DNA of 64,000 bases from Streptomyces sp. CB00316. GTDB taxonomy: Bacteria > Actinomycetota > Actinomycetes > Streptomycetales > Streptomycetaceae. Under the pieces are notes generated by a model. The model made no database searches. It had not been told where the DNA came from and saw only the letters and a program-made list of their open reading frames with translations. Location: NCBI RefSeq assembly GCF_001905595.1, contig NZ_LIXI01000002.1:682001-746000 (forward strand). The letters run 5' to 3'. Made by a program: the position numbers and the translations under genes. Below are positions 37,621-47,596 of this stretch, in pieces; the stretch's first letter is position 1; each line of letters starts with the position of its first letter.

Positions 37621-39102
37621 TCAGTCCTTCAGCTGAGCCATCCAGGCCTCGACCTCGTCGGCCCGGCGGGGCAGCTTGTCGGACAGGTTCCGGTTGCCGT
37701 CCTCGGTGACGAGGATGTCGTCCTCGATCCGGACGCCGATGCCGCGGTACTCCTCGGGCACGGTCAGGTCGTCGGCCTGGAAGTAGAGGCCCGGCTCCAC
37801 GGTCAGGCAGACACCCGGCTCCAGGATGCCGTCGACGTACGCCTCGGTGCGCGCGACGGCGCAGTCGTGGACGTCCATGCCGAGCATGTGACCGGTGCCG
37901 TGCAGGGTCCAGCGGCGCTGGAGGCCGAGCTCCAGGACCTTGTCCACGGACAGGTCGCCGAGCAGGCCCCACGCGACGAGCTTCTCGGCGAGCACGCGCT
38001 GCGAGGCGTCGTGGAAGTCGCGGAAGGCGGCACCGGGCTTCACGGCGGCGATGCCCGCCTCCTGGGCCTCGTACACCGCGTCGTAGATCTTGCGCTGGAG
38101 CGGGGAGAAGGTGCCGTTGATCGGCAGGGTGCGCGTCACGTCGGCGGTGTAGAGCTCGTCGGTCTCCACACCCGCGTCCAGGAGCAGCAGCTCGCCGGCG
38201 CGGACGGCGCCGTCGTTGCGGACCCAGTGCAGGGTGGTGGCGTGCGGTCCGGCGGCGCAGATCGAGCCGTAGCCGATGTCGTTGCCCTCGATGCGGGCGC
38301 GCAGGAAGAACGTGCCCTCGATGAAGCGCTCGCTGGTCGCCTCGGCCTTGTCCAGGCTCCTGACGACGTCCTCGAAGCCGCGCGCGGTGGCGTCGCAGGC
38401 CTTCTGCAGCTCGGCGATCTCGAAGGCGTCCTTCACGAGGCGGGCCTCGGAGAGGTAGACGCGCAGCTCCTCGTCGCGTTCGGCCGTGACCTTGTCGGTG
38501 AGGGCGGCCTCGATGGACGCGTCATGACCGCGCACGTTGCGGACCGGGCCGGTGGCCTCGGCCAGTGCGGCGGCGATCTCGCGGACGTCCTTCGCGGGGA
38601 TGCCCAGCAGCTGCTCGGCCTCGGCGAGGGAGTGGCGGCGGCCGACCCACAGCTCGCCCTGGCCGTCCAGCCAGAACTCGCCGTTCTCCCGGTTCGACCG
38701 GGGCAGCAGGTAGATCGTGGCCTGGTGGCCGCTGTCGCCGGTCGGCTCCAAAACGAGGACGCCGTCCTGGGTCTGGTCACCGGTGAGGTACGCGTACTCG
38801 GTGGAGGCGCGGAAGGCGTACTCGGTGTCGTTGGAGCGGGTCTTCAGGTTGCCCGCGGGGATGACCAGGCGCTCGCCGGGGAAGCGCGCGGAGAGCGCGG
38901 CGCGGCGGGTGGCGGTGTGCTCGGCCTGGGCGATCGGTTCGAGCCCGTGCAGCTCGGTGTCGGCCCAGCCCGACTTCATGTTCTCGGCGAGCTCCTCGGA
39001 GACGCCCGGGTACAGGCCGTTCTTCCGCTGCTTGATCGGCTCCGCTGCCTCGTTCTCTTCGGTCTCCTGCTCCGGGGTCTCCGGGATGAGCTCCTCAGAC
39101 AC
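37621..39102 (-). CDS. pepP: Xaa-Pro aminopeptidase (aminopeptidase P)
   Basis: A 493-aa M24B metallopeptidase that removes N-terminal residues preceding proline. Ligands appear in order: LLLDAGVETDELYTADVTR (two Asp), GTGHMLGMDVHDC (His), LTVEPGLYF (Glu) and GVRIEDDILVT (Glu). The N-terminal creatinase-like domain is present. The GTG at 39102 was chosen for its AAGGAG site. Confidence 0.95.
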   Translation of the reverse strand: MSEELIPETPEQETEENEAAEPIKQRKNGLYPGVSEELAENMKSGWADTELHGLEPIAQAEHTATRRAALSARFPGERLVIPAGNLKTRSNDTEYAFRASTEYAYLTGDQTQDGVLVLEPTGDSGHQATIYLLPRSNRENGEFWLDGQGELWVGRRHSLAEAEQLLGIPAKDVREIAAALAEATGPVRNVRGHDASIEAALTDKVTAERDEELRVYLSEARLVKDAFEIAELQKACDATARGFEDVVRSLDKAEATSERFIEGTFFLRARIEGNDIGYGSICAAGPHATTLHWVRNDGAVRAGELLLLDAGVETDELYTADVTRTLPINGTFSPLQRKIYDAVYEAQEAGIAAVKPGAAFRDFHDASQRVLAEKLVAWGLLGDLSVDKVLELGLQRRWTLHGTGHMLGMDVHDCAVARTEAYVDGILEPGVCLTVEPGLYFQADDLTVPEEYRGIGVRIEDDILVTEDGNRNLSDKLPRRADEVEAWMAQLKD

Positions 39103-39209
39103 GATGTGACTCTCCTTGATACGACACTGGACCACCACCCATCGTACGGGCGTACGGAAGGGGGCCCAGGGCCGAAGGACCTGTTACCGGGCCTGGTGCT
39201 CAGCGGGTC

Positions 39210-40580
39210 TCAGTCGAAGTGCGCGGCGAGGATCACGACGTCCTCGGTGGAGTCGCTCCGGTCGAGCCCGTCGGGCAGCATCGTGCGCAGGACGTGGTCG
39301 GCGACGGCGGCCGGGTCGTGCCGGCCCGCCTTGGGTACGGAGGCGGCGGCGGAGTGCAGCCGGGCGAAGGCGCGGTCCATCGCGTCGCCGGTGCGGCGCA
39401 GCAGGCCGTCCGTGTAGAGGAGCACCGTTTCTCCCGGCGCGGGGGAGAACTCCACGCTCGGCGCCTCCCAGCAGGCGAGCATCCCCAGCGGGGCGGAGAG
39501 CGTGGTCTCGACGAACTCGCAGCGCCTCTCGCCGAGCACCAGCGGCGGGGTGTGCCCGGCCCCGGCGAGCACGACCTTGCGGGCGGCGGGCTCGCAGTAG
39601 GCGAAGAGGGCGGTGGCGGTCCGCGCGGGCTCGGTCAGCCGGAGCAGGAGTTCGAGATCGGAGAGTACGGCGACGGGGTCCTCGCCCTCCATCACGGCGT
39701 ACGCCCGCAGACTGGCGCGCAGCCGGCCCATGGCGGCCATCGCGCTCGGCCCCGATCCGCCCACCGAGCCGACCGCGAGCCCGAGCGCGTGGTCGGGCAG
39801 CGGCAGAGCGTCGTACCAGTCGCCGCCGCCTCGGGGGCCGGTCCGGTGCCGGGCGGCCAGCTGCACGCCGGGGATGCGGGGCAGCCGGCTGGGCAGCAGC
39901 CCCTCGGCGACGGTCGCGACGTCGGCGCGGGCGCGTTCCAGCTCGGCCAGGCGCGCCAGGTGCTCGGTGGCGTACCGCGCGTAGAGGCCGACGAGGTGGC
40001 GCTGCTTCTCCGACGGCTCACCGGGTTCGTCGTAGAGCCAGACTGCCGCGCCGAGCCGTCCGGCCGCCTCGGAGGCGAGAGGCAGGGCGTAACTGGCGGC
40101 GTAGCCGAGCCGGGCGGCGACCTCGCGGTGGCGGGGGTCCAGGTCGGGGTCGCCGAACAGGTCGGGGGTGGTGAGCCCGTCCACGGTGCCGGGGCGCCCG
40201 TCGAGGACGCGGCCCAGGGCGGTGGCGTCGCGTTCCACGGTCTCGATGTGCCCGAGATCGGCGTGGCTGAGCCCGAGTCCGAGGGTGGTGGACGGCGTCC
40301 CGCCGTCCGCCGGTTCCAGTACGAGGAGTCCGCGGCGGGCGCCCACGAGGGCGGCTCCGGCGTGCAGCAGCTCGTTCAGGGCGGCGTCGAGGGTGGCGGT
40401 CCCGGCCAGCCGCTCGGTGAGTTCGTGCAGGGTCGTGAGATCCGATACCCAGCCCGCGAGCCGGTCCTGGATGAAGGCTCCGGGCGCTGCCGGAACCTCT
40501 CTCAGAGGAGCGGCAGTGTGCGTTGAAACCGGAACTTCTGGATTGATTCCAGCCACTTTCGGCAGGTGTGGGGCGCTCAT
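39210..40580 (-). CDS. GAF domain - PP2C (SpoIIE-type) serine phosphatase
   Basis: A 456-aa protein with a GAF domain (about 55-205) and a C-terminal SpoIIE/RsbU phosphatase domain (GGDWYDALPLPD, GSVGGSGPSAMAAMGRL, LLYTDGLLRR). Such phosphatases dephosphorylate anti-anti-sigma factors and so counter RsbW-type kinases. The two RsbW-like genes within 5 kb are possible functional counterparts, but no direct link is shown. The ATG at 40580 was preferred over upstream frames. Confidence 0.9.
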   Translation of the reverse strand: MSAPHLPKVAGINPEVPVSTHTAAPLREVPAAPGAFIQDRLAGWVSDLTTLHELTERLAGTATLDAALNELLHAGAALVGARRGLLVLEPADGGTPSTTLGLGLSHADLGHIETVERDATALGRVLDGRPGTVDGLTTPDLFGDPDLDPRHREVAARLGYAASYALPLASEAAGRLGAAVWLYDEPGEPSEKQRHLVGLYARYATEHLARLAELERARADVATVAEGLLPSRLPRIPGVQLAARHRTGPRGGGDWYDALPLPDHALGLAVGSVGGSGPSAMAAMGRLRASLRAYAVMEGEDPVAVLSDLELLLRLTEPARTATALFAYCEPAARKVVLAGAGHTPPLVLGERRCEFVETTLSAPLGMLACWEAPSVEFSPAPGETVLLYTDGLLRRTGDAMDRAFARLHSAAASVPKAGRHDPAAVADHVLRTMLPDGLDRSDSTEDVVILAAHFD

Positions 40581-41245
40581 AGCAGCCAGCCTTTCGGCTG
40601 GTGCGATTCGTCGAATAGCATCGCAAACCCCCATGTGATTCTGCGCCACTATCAATGCATCCACATGTACACGCACAAGTAACCTGATGTCCAGCATTGT
40701 CCCCTGGAGGCTCGCCGGATTCGCTCCCCACCAGTGTTAGTCAACTTGGCCGAAAAATGCACCCTCCGGCAGCTATTTGCGGTCGACTGGGGCAGCTCAC
40801 CAAGGGGTGTCCCCGGGAGGAAATCCCAGGGGCGGCGTCATTCCGGGCAGGCTGGGTACGTAAGTCGGCGACGCTCGGGGCAGACGCTCTCGGGCGGATG
40901 TGATCGCTCAGGAACCTGACAGCGGGTCCGGACGTCCTTACCCGTGACGGTCGCGATCAGTGACGGTCACGCCTCCGCCCCACGCGGCGGGGTTCGGGCC
41001 CGGTCGGCAGGCACGAGGCGCCCGTGGCGGGCGCCCCCGGCTCCACGCAGCTCGGCACCACCCCAGATCGGTTCCACTCGGATCGGTTCCACTCGGCTCG
41101 GCTCGGCTCACGCTCGGTACCGACGGCACGCCCGTCCCCGCAGAACCTGATGAGCACGTACGCACAGCGAAGAGACGCACACGCGATGTCCCACCCCGCG
41201 TGGCGTCATGTGGACTCGGCGTTCAACGGAAAGGAACGAGCGCTC
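40581..41245. other. Long divergent intergenic region
   Basis: About 665 bases between divergent genes with no convincing ORF. The first 200 bases are AT-richer. It includes a 15-bp exact tandem duplication at 41066-41095 followed by CTCGG repeats to about 41106. Longer in-frame extensions of the downstream gene reach into this region but lack ribosome sites. Confidence 0.5.
41066..41095. repeat. 15-bp tandem duplication
   Basis: GATCGGTTCCACTCG is present twice head to tail, followed by shorter GCTCG units. Confidence 0.8.
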
Positions 41246-41929
41246 ATGCGCGAGATCCTCGGAAGGCGACGCAGGCTCCGGCTCCGGCGTAAGGAGGGTG
41301 CCGCCCGGCTCGACGCGGCCCTGACCTTCGCCACCGCATGGCACTGGCCCGTGCTCCCCGGAGCCGGAACCGCGCCGGCCGCCCTGCCCGACGGGCGTGG
41401 CCTCGGCTGCGCCTGCCCCGACCCCGACTGCGCCGTTCCCGGCGCGCACCCCTTCGACCCCGGACTGCTGGCGGCCACCACGGACGAGCGCATGGTGCGC
41501 TGGTGGTGGACCAACCGCCCCGCGGCCCCGGTGATGCTGGCGACCGGCGGCCGGGCTCCCTGCGCGGTGAGCCTGCCCGCCCTGGCCGGAGCGAGGGCTC
41601 TGGTCGCCCTGGACGGCATGGGCATGCGGCTGGGCCCCGTCGTGGCGACGCCCACCCGGTGGTCGCTGCTGGTAGCCCCGTACGCGCTGGAACGGCTCGG
41701 TGAGCTGCTGTACAGCAAGGACTGGGTGCCCAGTTCGCTCCGCTTCCACGGCGAGGGCGGCTATCTCGTCCTGCCCCCGTCCGAGACCGGCGCGGGCCAG
41801 GTGCGCTGGGAGCGGGCCCCTTCGCCGGGGGCGGCGGCTCCCTGGCTCCCGGATGTCGAGGCGGTCCTGGACGCCCTGGTCGAGGCGAGCACCAGCGCCC
41901 CGGACGGTGGCAGCCGGCTCGCGTACTGA
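41246..41929 (+). CDS. Prim-pol-like protein, probably catalytically degenerate
   Basis: A 227-aa protein similar to the bifunctional DNA primase/polymerase N-terminal domain (AALTFATAWHWPVLPG; CACPDPDCAVPGAHP; RWWWTNRPAAPVMLATG). The expected acidic DxD metal-binding motif, visible in the homologue at 59537, is not seen. The equivalent region reads ALVALDGMGMRLG, so polymerase activity is doubtful. The ATG at 41246 follows AAAGGA; starts at 41150 or 41186 are possible. A regulatory or structural role in Streptomyces is likely but unknown. Confidence 0.75.
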   Translation: MREILGRRRRLRLRRKEGAARLDAALTFATAWHWPVLPGAGTAPAALPDGRGLGCACPDPDCAVPGAHPFDPGLLAATTDERMVRWWWTNRPAAPVMLATGGRAPCAVSLPALAGARALVALDGMGMRLGPVVATPTRWSLLVAPYALERLGELLYSKDWVPSSLRFHGEGGYLVLPPSETGAGQVRWERAPSPGAAAPWLPDVEAVLDALVEASTSAPDGGSRLAY

Positions 41930-42123
41930 CGGGCGGGTGGCCCGGCTCCCACTCGTACGTCTCACTCGTACGGGTATGAGCCGGGCCGTATGCGCGGTAA
42001 ACGGGCGCCGGACGGCCCGGCCGCGTGCCTCACGTCGATATCGTCGCCCCGAATGCCCGTGCGTCCGCGTCGTCGCGTACCCGCGTATCTGCGATTGCCC
42101 GCGCGGCCGGCAAGGGGGCCACC

Positions 42124-42705
42124 ATGAATCTCCGCATGATCGGTCTCACGGCCGTCGCCGCGTTCGCGTGCCTGATTCCGATCGTTGCTTCCGCGGATCC
42201 CGGCGGTTCCCCGGCTCCCGTATCGACAGGTGAGGAATCTCCGGACAGTTCATCAGAAATGCAGGAGAAAAAGCTTTCTGATGACGCATCCGATAATGCG
42301 GGTGATTCCTCTTCTCCGCTTCCGTCGGCGTCGCCATCGGAAATGAGCCGCGAGGGCGCCGCCCGGTGCGGTCCCGAGCTCGTCTCGCCTGAGGGCGTCG
42401 AGGCGCAGACCTGTGTCATGACCGGGGGCGGTGAGACCTGGGCACGTGCCTACCACCGCAACACCTCCGGTGCGGAACTCCGTGCCGTCCTCACCTTGAT
42501 GGGGCCGGGCGGGCGGACCGTGGAGCTGCACTGCGTCCTGGCGGCCCACGACGAGCCGGGCAGCTGCGAGACCCCGCGAAGCGCATCGGCGGGTGATCCC
42601 GACGCGTATACGGCGGTGGCGGAGTACGCGGGCGCCGGGCCGGTGGAGGAGGCGCCGCTGCTGCTCAGGGCCGGATCGCACCGTGCGCCGGGCGCATCGG
42701 ACTGA
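42124..42705 (+). CDS. Secreted hypothetical protein
   Basis: A 193-aa protein with a typical signal peptide (residues 1-24, ending IVASA) and an acidic Ser/Asp-rich low-complexity stretch (about 35-75) whose DNA is unusually AT-rich for the window. A cysteine-containing beta-like domain follows (Cys pairs near residues 82/98 and 139/150). No family is recognised. The ATG at 42124 follows AAGGGGG. A strong terminator follows the stop. Confidence 0.78.
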   Translation: MNLRMIGLTAVAAFACLIPIVASADPGGSPAPVSTGEESPDSSSEMQEKKLSDDASDNAGDSSSPLPSASPSEMSREGAARCGPELVSPEGVEAQTCVMTGGGETWARAYHRNTSGAELRAVLTLMGPGGRTVELHCVLAAHDEPGSCETPRSASAGDPDAYTAVAEYAGAGPVEEAPLLLRAGSHRAPGASD

Positions 42706-42757
42706 GTGCGCGAGCGGTCGCGGCCGGCCGGTGGGGGCCGCGGCCGGAAACGAAGAC

Positions 42758-42801
42758 GCCCGGTCGCTGGCGACGGGGGATGCACCAGCGACCGGGCTTT
42801 T
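42758..42801 (+). terminator. Strong terminator
   Basis: A 13-bp perfect stem (42758-42770 with 42785-42797), a 14-base loop and a TTTT tail, 52 bases after the secreted-protein gene. Confidence 0.88.
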
Positions 42802-42955
42802 AGAACGGTAACAAGAGATCTGCCGTTCGCAAATTCGATCTCGCCTATGAGGGCGGCGATTTACTTGTGAGTACGGTGAGTTGTGACACGGGTCACCGAC
42901 TCGGCGTGGCTGTCGGCAGGGGTCCTGCGGGGCTCCGGCAGAGCCGTCGGCAAGG

Positions 42956-43921
42956 TCAGCTGAGCGTCACCTGGCGGTTGGTGAGCCCGCCGCGGGCACG
43001 GCGCTCCTCGGCGGTGAGCGGGGCGTCGGAGGCGAGCGCCGTAGCCAGCCGCTCGGCGAACGCGACGGCCGGCTTCTCGCACGCCTCGGCCCCCATCGAG
43101 CTCGGCAGGTCCCAGACGGGGACGACCAGACCGTGCGCCCGGAACGAGCCGACCAGCCGGGTGTCCTCGCCCAGCGAGGAGGTGCCGGCGGCGTGCAGCC
43201 GGGCGAGCGCGTCGAGGAGCTGCTCCTCGGGGTGCGGCATGACCCAGCGCAGGTGGTTCTTCTCCGGGGTCTCGCACCAGTACGCGGCGTCGGCGCCGGA
43301 GAGCAGCACCGTCGGGATCGCGGCGGCGTTCGCGCGCTCCAGGGAGGCGGACACCTCGGGGGTGGCGTTCTCCGCGTCGGGCACCCAGAACTCGAACCCG
43401 GTGTGGACGACCGGCTCGAACGCGGCGTCCGGGTCGAGCAGATCCTGCAGGCGCGGCCCGTCGGCCGGTACGCGGCGGGCGGTGACCGGCGTGCCGGGCT
43501 CGACCTCCAGCGCGCGCTGGAGCGTGTCCGCGAGGTCGCGGCTGAGGTCGCCGGAGGACGTGTCGTTCTGCAGGGCGAGGAGGACGGAACCGTCGTCGCG
43601 GCGCAGGGCGGGCCACGCCATCGGCAGGACGGTCGCCAGCGTCACCGACGAAACGCCCTCGGGCAGACCGCCCTTCAGCGTCAGTTCGACCGTGGCGGCG
43701 GGCACCAGCTCGCGCAGAGCGACCCAGTCGCACTCGCCCGCGAGTCCCTCGAACGGGCGGTGGACGAGCTCGGTCACGGCCTGGGCGGCGGCGCGGCCGT
43801 GACACGCCTTGTAACGACGGCCCGAACCGCACGGGCAGGGCTCACGGGCCCCGACGACCGGGATCTCACCGTCCCTGAGCTGCTGCTTCCCGGCCTTGGT
43901 CTGAGGGCGCTTCTTGGCCAT
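42956..43921 (-). CDS. SEC-C motif protein (DUF5926-like)
   Basis: A 321-aa protein whose N-terminus is basic (MAKKRPQTKAGKQQ) and followed by a SEC-C zinc motif PCPCGSGRRYKACHG (Cys29, Cys31, Cys40, His41). The remainder is an alpha/beta domain of unknown function. SEC-C motifs occur in SecA and in many nucleic-acid or translation-associated proteins. The ATG at 43921 was preferred over one three codons upstream for ribosome-site spacing. Confidence 0.85.
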   Translation of the reverse strand: MAKKRPQTKAGKQQLRDGEIPVVGAREPCPCGSGRRYKACHGRAAAQAVTELVHRPFEGLAGECDWVALRELVPAATVELTLKGGLPEGVSSVTLATVLPMAWPALRRDDGSVLLALQNDTSSGDLSRDLADTLQRALEVEPGTPVTARRVPADGPRLQDLLDPDAAFEPVVHTGFEFWVPDAENATPEVSASLERANAAAIPTVLLSGADAAYWCETPEKNHLRWVMPHPEEQLLDALARLHAAGTSSLGEDTRLVGSFRAHGLVVPVWDLPSSMGAEACEKPAVAFAERLATALASDAPLTAEERRARGGLTNRQVTLS

Positions 43922-44068
43922 GGTGGGCATTCTCCCGATTGCGACAGTGCGGACTCGGCGCGAGCCTAGCCGTCCGCGGCACCCTCGCGGCACAGGTGCC
44001 CGTCGCCCCACCCTCGCCGGGGCGCACGAAGTCGCCGGGCAACCACTTCAGGTGACCCGGCAGCCGTT

Positions 44069-44590
44069 TCAGCTCGCGTCGTCGAGGACATCGGAGAAGT
44101 CGAGCCCTTCGAACCCGGTGAGTCCGCCGACCGCGCCCAGCTCGGGCGGCTTCGGGCAGGGGACGTGGGCCCAGACGGTGACCTCGCCCGCCGAGTCGTC
44201 CCGTACACCCCACTCCTGGGCCAGGGCGCTGATGATGTTGAGCCCCCGGCCGCCGCGTGCCGTCACCGAAGGGGTGGCCGGAACGGGTCGGGTGGGTCCG
44301 CCGCCGTCCGTGACCTCCACGGTCAGGCCGCCGTCCGTGTCCACGCGCCAGGCGGCCCGGATGTCGCCGTCACCGACATCGGTGTGCCGTCCCAGCGGCC
44401 TGCCGTGCCGGCAGGCGTTGCTGAGCAGTTCGGAAAGAATGAGAACAGCGTCGTCCACGACCGCGTCCGACACCCCGTTGCCGCGCAACTGCTCACGCAT
44501 CCGGTGCCGTGCCTGCCCCACGCCCACAGGGCCATGGGGAACGGTCATGCTCGACGACGCAGGCACCTCTTGTGCCACCACCAACGCCAC
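44069..44590 (-). CDS. RsbW-type ATP-binding protein
   Basis: A 173-aa HATPase_c_2 protein with N box LSELLSNACRHG, G1-like EVTDGGGPTRP and G2-like GGRGLNIISAL. It is a putative anti-sigma factor/serine kinase. The GTG at 44590 was chosen because AAAGGAGG lies at ideal distance; a longer frame to 44725 has no such site. The partner is unknown. Confidence 0.88.
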   Translation of the reverse strand: MALVVAQEVPASSSMTVPHGPVGVGQARHRMREQLRGNGVSDAVVDDAVLILSELLSNACRHGRPLGRHTDVGDGDIRAAWRVDTDGGLTVEVTDGGGPTRPVPATPSVTARGGRGLNIISALAQEWGVRDDSAGEVTVWAHVPCPKPPELGAVGGLTGFEGLDFSDVLDDAS

Positions 44591-44771
44591 CCCCGAGACC
44601 TCCTTTGCCCCACGCCACGGGTTGGATGCCCCACTGAGCTGCACCGGAAACCGGCCAAGGGGCTGCCGGTGACGCACTCGACACAACTGAACGCGCAGCG
44701 AATGCGCCGGTGTACTCCCCGTCATGGCGGCGCGAGGGTGCTGTCGCGTGGCAGTGGTGTGCCGTTCTGTG

Positions 44772-45608
44772 CTAAATGCGCCCCAATTGGGACAGAACCT
44801 GCTTCGGGCGGTTGGTGATTATCGCCTCGACGCCGAGTTCGGCGCAGAGCTCCACGTCGGCCGGTTCGTTCACGGTCCACACGTGCACCCGGTGGCCCGC
44901 CCGGTGCAGCCGCTCGATGTACCCGGGTTGGCCGCGCACGATCCGCATGCCGGGACCGGCGATCCGGGAACCGGCGGGCAGCCGTCCGTCGCGCAGCCGG
45001 GGTGACACGAACTGCATCAGGTAGACGGTCGGCAGGGCGGGCGCCGCGGCCTGGACGCGGTGCAGGGAGCGGCCGGAGAAGCTCATGATGCGGATGGGGG
45101 AGGGCTCGTCGGCCGACGGCGAGGCCAGCTCGAAGCGGTTCAGCAGCCGGAGGAGCCGCTCCTCGACCTGTCCGGCCCACCGGGTGGGGTGCTTCGTCTC
45201 GATGGCCAGTTGCAGCGGACGCCCGGTGGCCCGTACCTCGGTGAAGAGCTCCAGGAGCCGTTCCAGGGTGAGTACGGAGGTGAGCTCGCCCGGCACCGGA
45301 TCCCAGTCCGGCGACTCCTCGCGGTCCTTCCAGGAGCCGAAGTCGAGGGCGGCGAGATCGGCGAGCTCCAAGGCGGAGACAGCGCCCCGCCCGTTCGACG
45401 TACGGTTCACCCGACGGTCGTGCACGCAGACGAGGTGGCCGTCGGCGGTCAGCCGGACGTCGCACTCCAGGGCGTCGGCGCCGTCCTCGATCGCCTTGCG
45501 ATAGGCGGCCAGGGTGTGTTCGGGGGCGTCGTCGGACGCCCCGCGATGGGCGACGACCTGGATCGAGGTCTGCGGGCTGCGCTGCCGTGCGTGGGTCACC
45601 CGGGTCAT
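44772..45608 (-). CDS. Glycerophosphodiester phosphodiesterase
   Basis: A 278-aa GDPD-family enzyme that hydrolyses glycerophosphodiesters to glycerol 3-phosphate. The TIM-barrel catalytic elements are VAHRGASDDAPEHTLAAY, ALECDVRLTADGHLVCVHD (Glu/Asp and His) and the late HVWTVNEP. There is no signal peptide, so it is cytoplasmic. The ATG at 45608 was chosen over an upstream frame at 45638. Confidence 0.92.
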   Translation of the reverse strand: MTRVTHARQRSPQTSIQVVAHRGASDDAPEHTLAAYRKAIEDGADALECDVRLTADGHLVCVHDRRVNRTSNGRGAVSALELADLAALDFGSWKDREESPDWDPVPGELTSVLTLERLLELFTEVRATGRPLQLAIETKHPTRWAGQVEERLLRLLNRFELASPSADEPSPIRIMSFSGRSLHRVQAAAPALPTVYLMQFVSPRLRDGRLPAGSRIAGPGMRIVRGQPGYIERLHRAGHRVHVWTVNEPADVELCAELGVEAIITNRPKQVLSQLGRI

Positions 45609-45809
45609 GGTGTCACCGCCGTGGGGGTAGGCGAGCACGTGTCACCCTGGAGGACCGTTTTGTCTGATGTAAAGATTGGTGTGCGGATGCACAGGTCCTG
45701 CTTACAGTGGCCCGACGTGCTGTGGGAAAAGCTGACCGCAGACACGTGCACAGCGGATTTCTTGCCGAATGCCGACTGGATGCCGAGTGGAACCGAGGAG
45801 TAAAGAGCT

Positions 45810-47519
45810 GTGAGCACCGAGAACGAGGGCACCGAGGGCAACGCGGTACCGGCCGTGCCGTCCGTTCCGCCCGCACCTCCCGTGCCGGCCACCACTCCCG
45901 ACCCGGCCGCGGACGCGGCCACGACTCCGGGATCTCCGGCAGCTCCGCCCGCTCCGGCGGCGGACGACGGCGTACGGGACAGGGCCACGGACGGCTCCGG
46001 TACGGAGGCGACTGCCCCGGCCCCCGCCCCGACCCCGCCCCCCACTCCGGCGCACGCGGACGCACCGCGCCACACCCCCACGCACCAGGGCGCTCCGGCT
46101 CACCCGGGCGCTCCGCAGGACTCCGCGGCGTACCCCGGCCGGCCCACGTACCACCAGGCCGAGCCTCACACGCCCCCCACCCCCCAGCAGCCGCCGCACG
46201 CCCCGTACGGGGCGGCGCCCGAGCCCCCCGCGGGCGCCGCCTCCTGGCCCCCGCCCCCGCCTGCGGTCCCCTCGTACGCGGGCGGCGGCGCGGCGCACAC
46301 GCCCGGCGGCGGCATCGGCAACGGGAGCGGTCACGGCCCGGTCTGGGGCGCCCCGGCCCCGCAGCCCGGCCACGACCCCTCCCACGGCAACGGCAAGCGC
46401 CGGGGCGCCGGCGGCCTGGTCGCGGTGGTCGCGGTGGCGGCCCTGGTCGCGGGCGGCATCGGCGGCGCGCTCGGCTTCTGGGCCGCCGACCGCAACGACA
46501 ACGGCTCCTCCGGCAGTTCGACCACCGTCGCGGCGTCGGACACCCCGAGGGACCTCAAGCGCCCGGCGGGCACCGTGGCCGGGGTCGCGGCGAAGGCGCT
46601 CCCCAGCGTGGTCACGATCGACGCGCAGGGCGGCGACGGCGAGGGCGGCACGGGCACGGGCTTCGTGTACGACAAGGAGGGCCACATCCTCACCAACAAC
46701 CACGTGGTGGCCTCCGCGGCGGAGTCCGGCGAACTGTCGGCGACGTTCTCCGACGGCAAGAAGTACGCGGCCGAGGTGGTCGGCCGGGCGCAGGGCTACG
46801 ACGTGGCGGTGCTGAAGCTCAAGAACCCCCCGTCGGGCCTGACGCCTCTCCCCCTCGGCAACTCGGAGAGCGTGGCGGTAGGCGACTCGACGATCGCGAT
46901 CGGCGCCCCCTTCGGCCTGTCCAACACGGTCACGACGGGCATCATCAGCGCGAAGAACCGCCCGGTCGCCTCCGGGGACGGCTCCAGCAACAAGAACTCG
47001 TACATGAGTGCCCTGCAGACCGACGCCTCGATCAACCCGGGCAACTCCGGCGGCCCGCTGCTGGACGCCACGGGCGCGGTCATCGGCATCAACTCCGCGA
47101 TCCAGTCGACGGGCGGCGGCCTCGGCCAGTCCCAGGCCGGCTCGATCGGCCTCGGCTTCGCGATCCCGATCAACCAGGCGAAGAACGTCGCCGAGCAGCT
47201 GATCAAGACGGGCAAGCCGGTCTACCCGGTGATCGGCGCGACGGTGACGATGGAGGAGAAGACCGGCGGTGCCGCGATCTCCGCCGAGGGCGCGGGCGGC
47301 ACCCCTGCCGTCACCCCGAACGGCCCGGCGGCCAGGGCGGGCCTCAAGGCGGGCGACGTGATCACCAAGTTCAACGACACCGTGATCGACAGCGGCCCCA
47401 CCCTGATCGGCGAGATCTGGACCCGCAAGCCGGGCGAGAAGGTCACCCTCACCTACGAGCGCGACGGCAAGACGGCCACGACCGAAGTCACCCTGGGCCA
47501 GCGCGAGGGCGACAGCTGA
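45810..47519 (+). CDS. Membrane-anchored HtrA-like serine protease with PDZ domain
   Basis: A 569-aa protein with a long Pro/Ala-rich cytoplasmic N-terminus (1-195), one membrane helix (about 201-224), a trypsin-like domain with His298 (TNNHVV), Asp331 (GYDVAVLKL) and Ser413 (NPGNSGGP), and a C-terminal PDZ domain (about 470-565). It should act outside the membrane in protein quality control. The GTG at 45810 follows GAGGAG. A hairpin terminator follows. Confidence 0.93.
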   Translation: MSTENEGTEGNAVPAVPSVPPAPPVPATTPDPAADAATTPGSPAAPPAPAADDGVRDRATDGSGTEATAPAPAPTPPPTPAHADAPRHTPTHQGAPAHPGAPQDSAAYPGRPTYHQAEPHTPPTPQQPPHAPYGAAPEPPAGAASWPPPPPAVPSYAGGGAAHTPGGGIGNGSGHGPVWGAPAPQPGHDPSHGNGKRRGAGGLVAVVAVAALVAGGIGGALGFWAADRNDNGSSGSSTTVAASDTPRDLKRPAGTVAGVAAKALPSVVTIDAQGGDGEGGTGTGFVYDKEGHILTNNHVVASAAESGELSATFSDGKKYAAEVVGRAQGYDVAVLKLKNPPSGLTPLPLGNSESVAVGDSTIAIGAPFGLSNTVTTGIISAKNRPVASGDGSSNKNSYMSALQTDASINPGNSGGPLLDATGAVIGINSAIQSTGGGLGQSQAGSIGLGFAIPINQAKNVAEQLIKTGKPVYPVIGATVTMEEKTGGAAISAEGAGGTPAVTPNGPAARAGLKAGDVITKFNDTVIDSGPTLIGEIWTRKPGEKVTLTYERDGKTATTEVTLGQREGDS

Positions 47520-47545
47520 CCGGCCGGACTGCCCGGTCCGAAATC

Positions 47546-47580
47546 GACGGAGCCCCCGCACAGAGTGCGGGGGCTCCGTC
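47546..47580 (+). terminator. Terminator after HtrA gene
   Basis: A 16-bp perfect stem (47546-47561 with 47565-47580) and a 3-base loop, 27 bases after the stop. Confidence 0.88.
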
Positions 47581-47596
47581 CGTTGACGGAGGCTGC

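Noticed and set aside
40734..40919. Short plus-strand frames in the 40.6-41.2 kb gap
   Set aside because: No ribosome sites and random-looking Ser/Arg/Gly composition.
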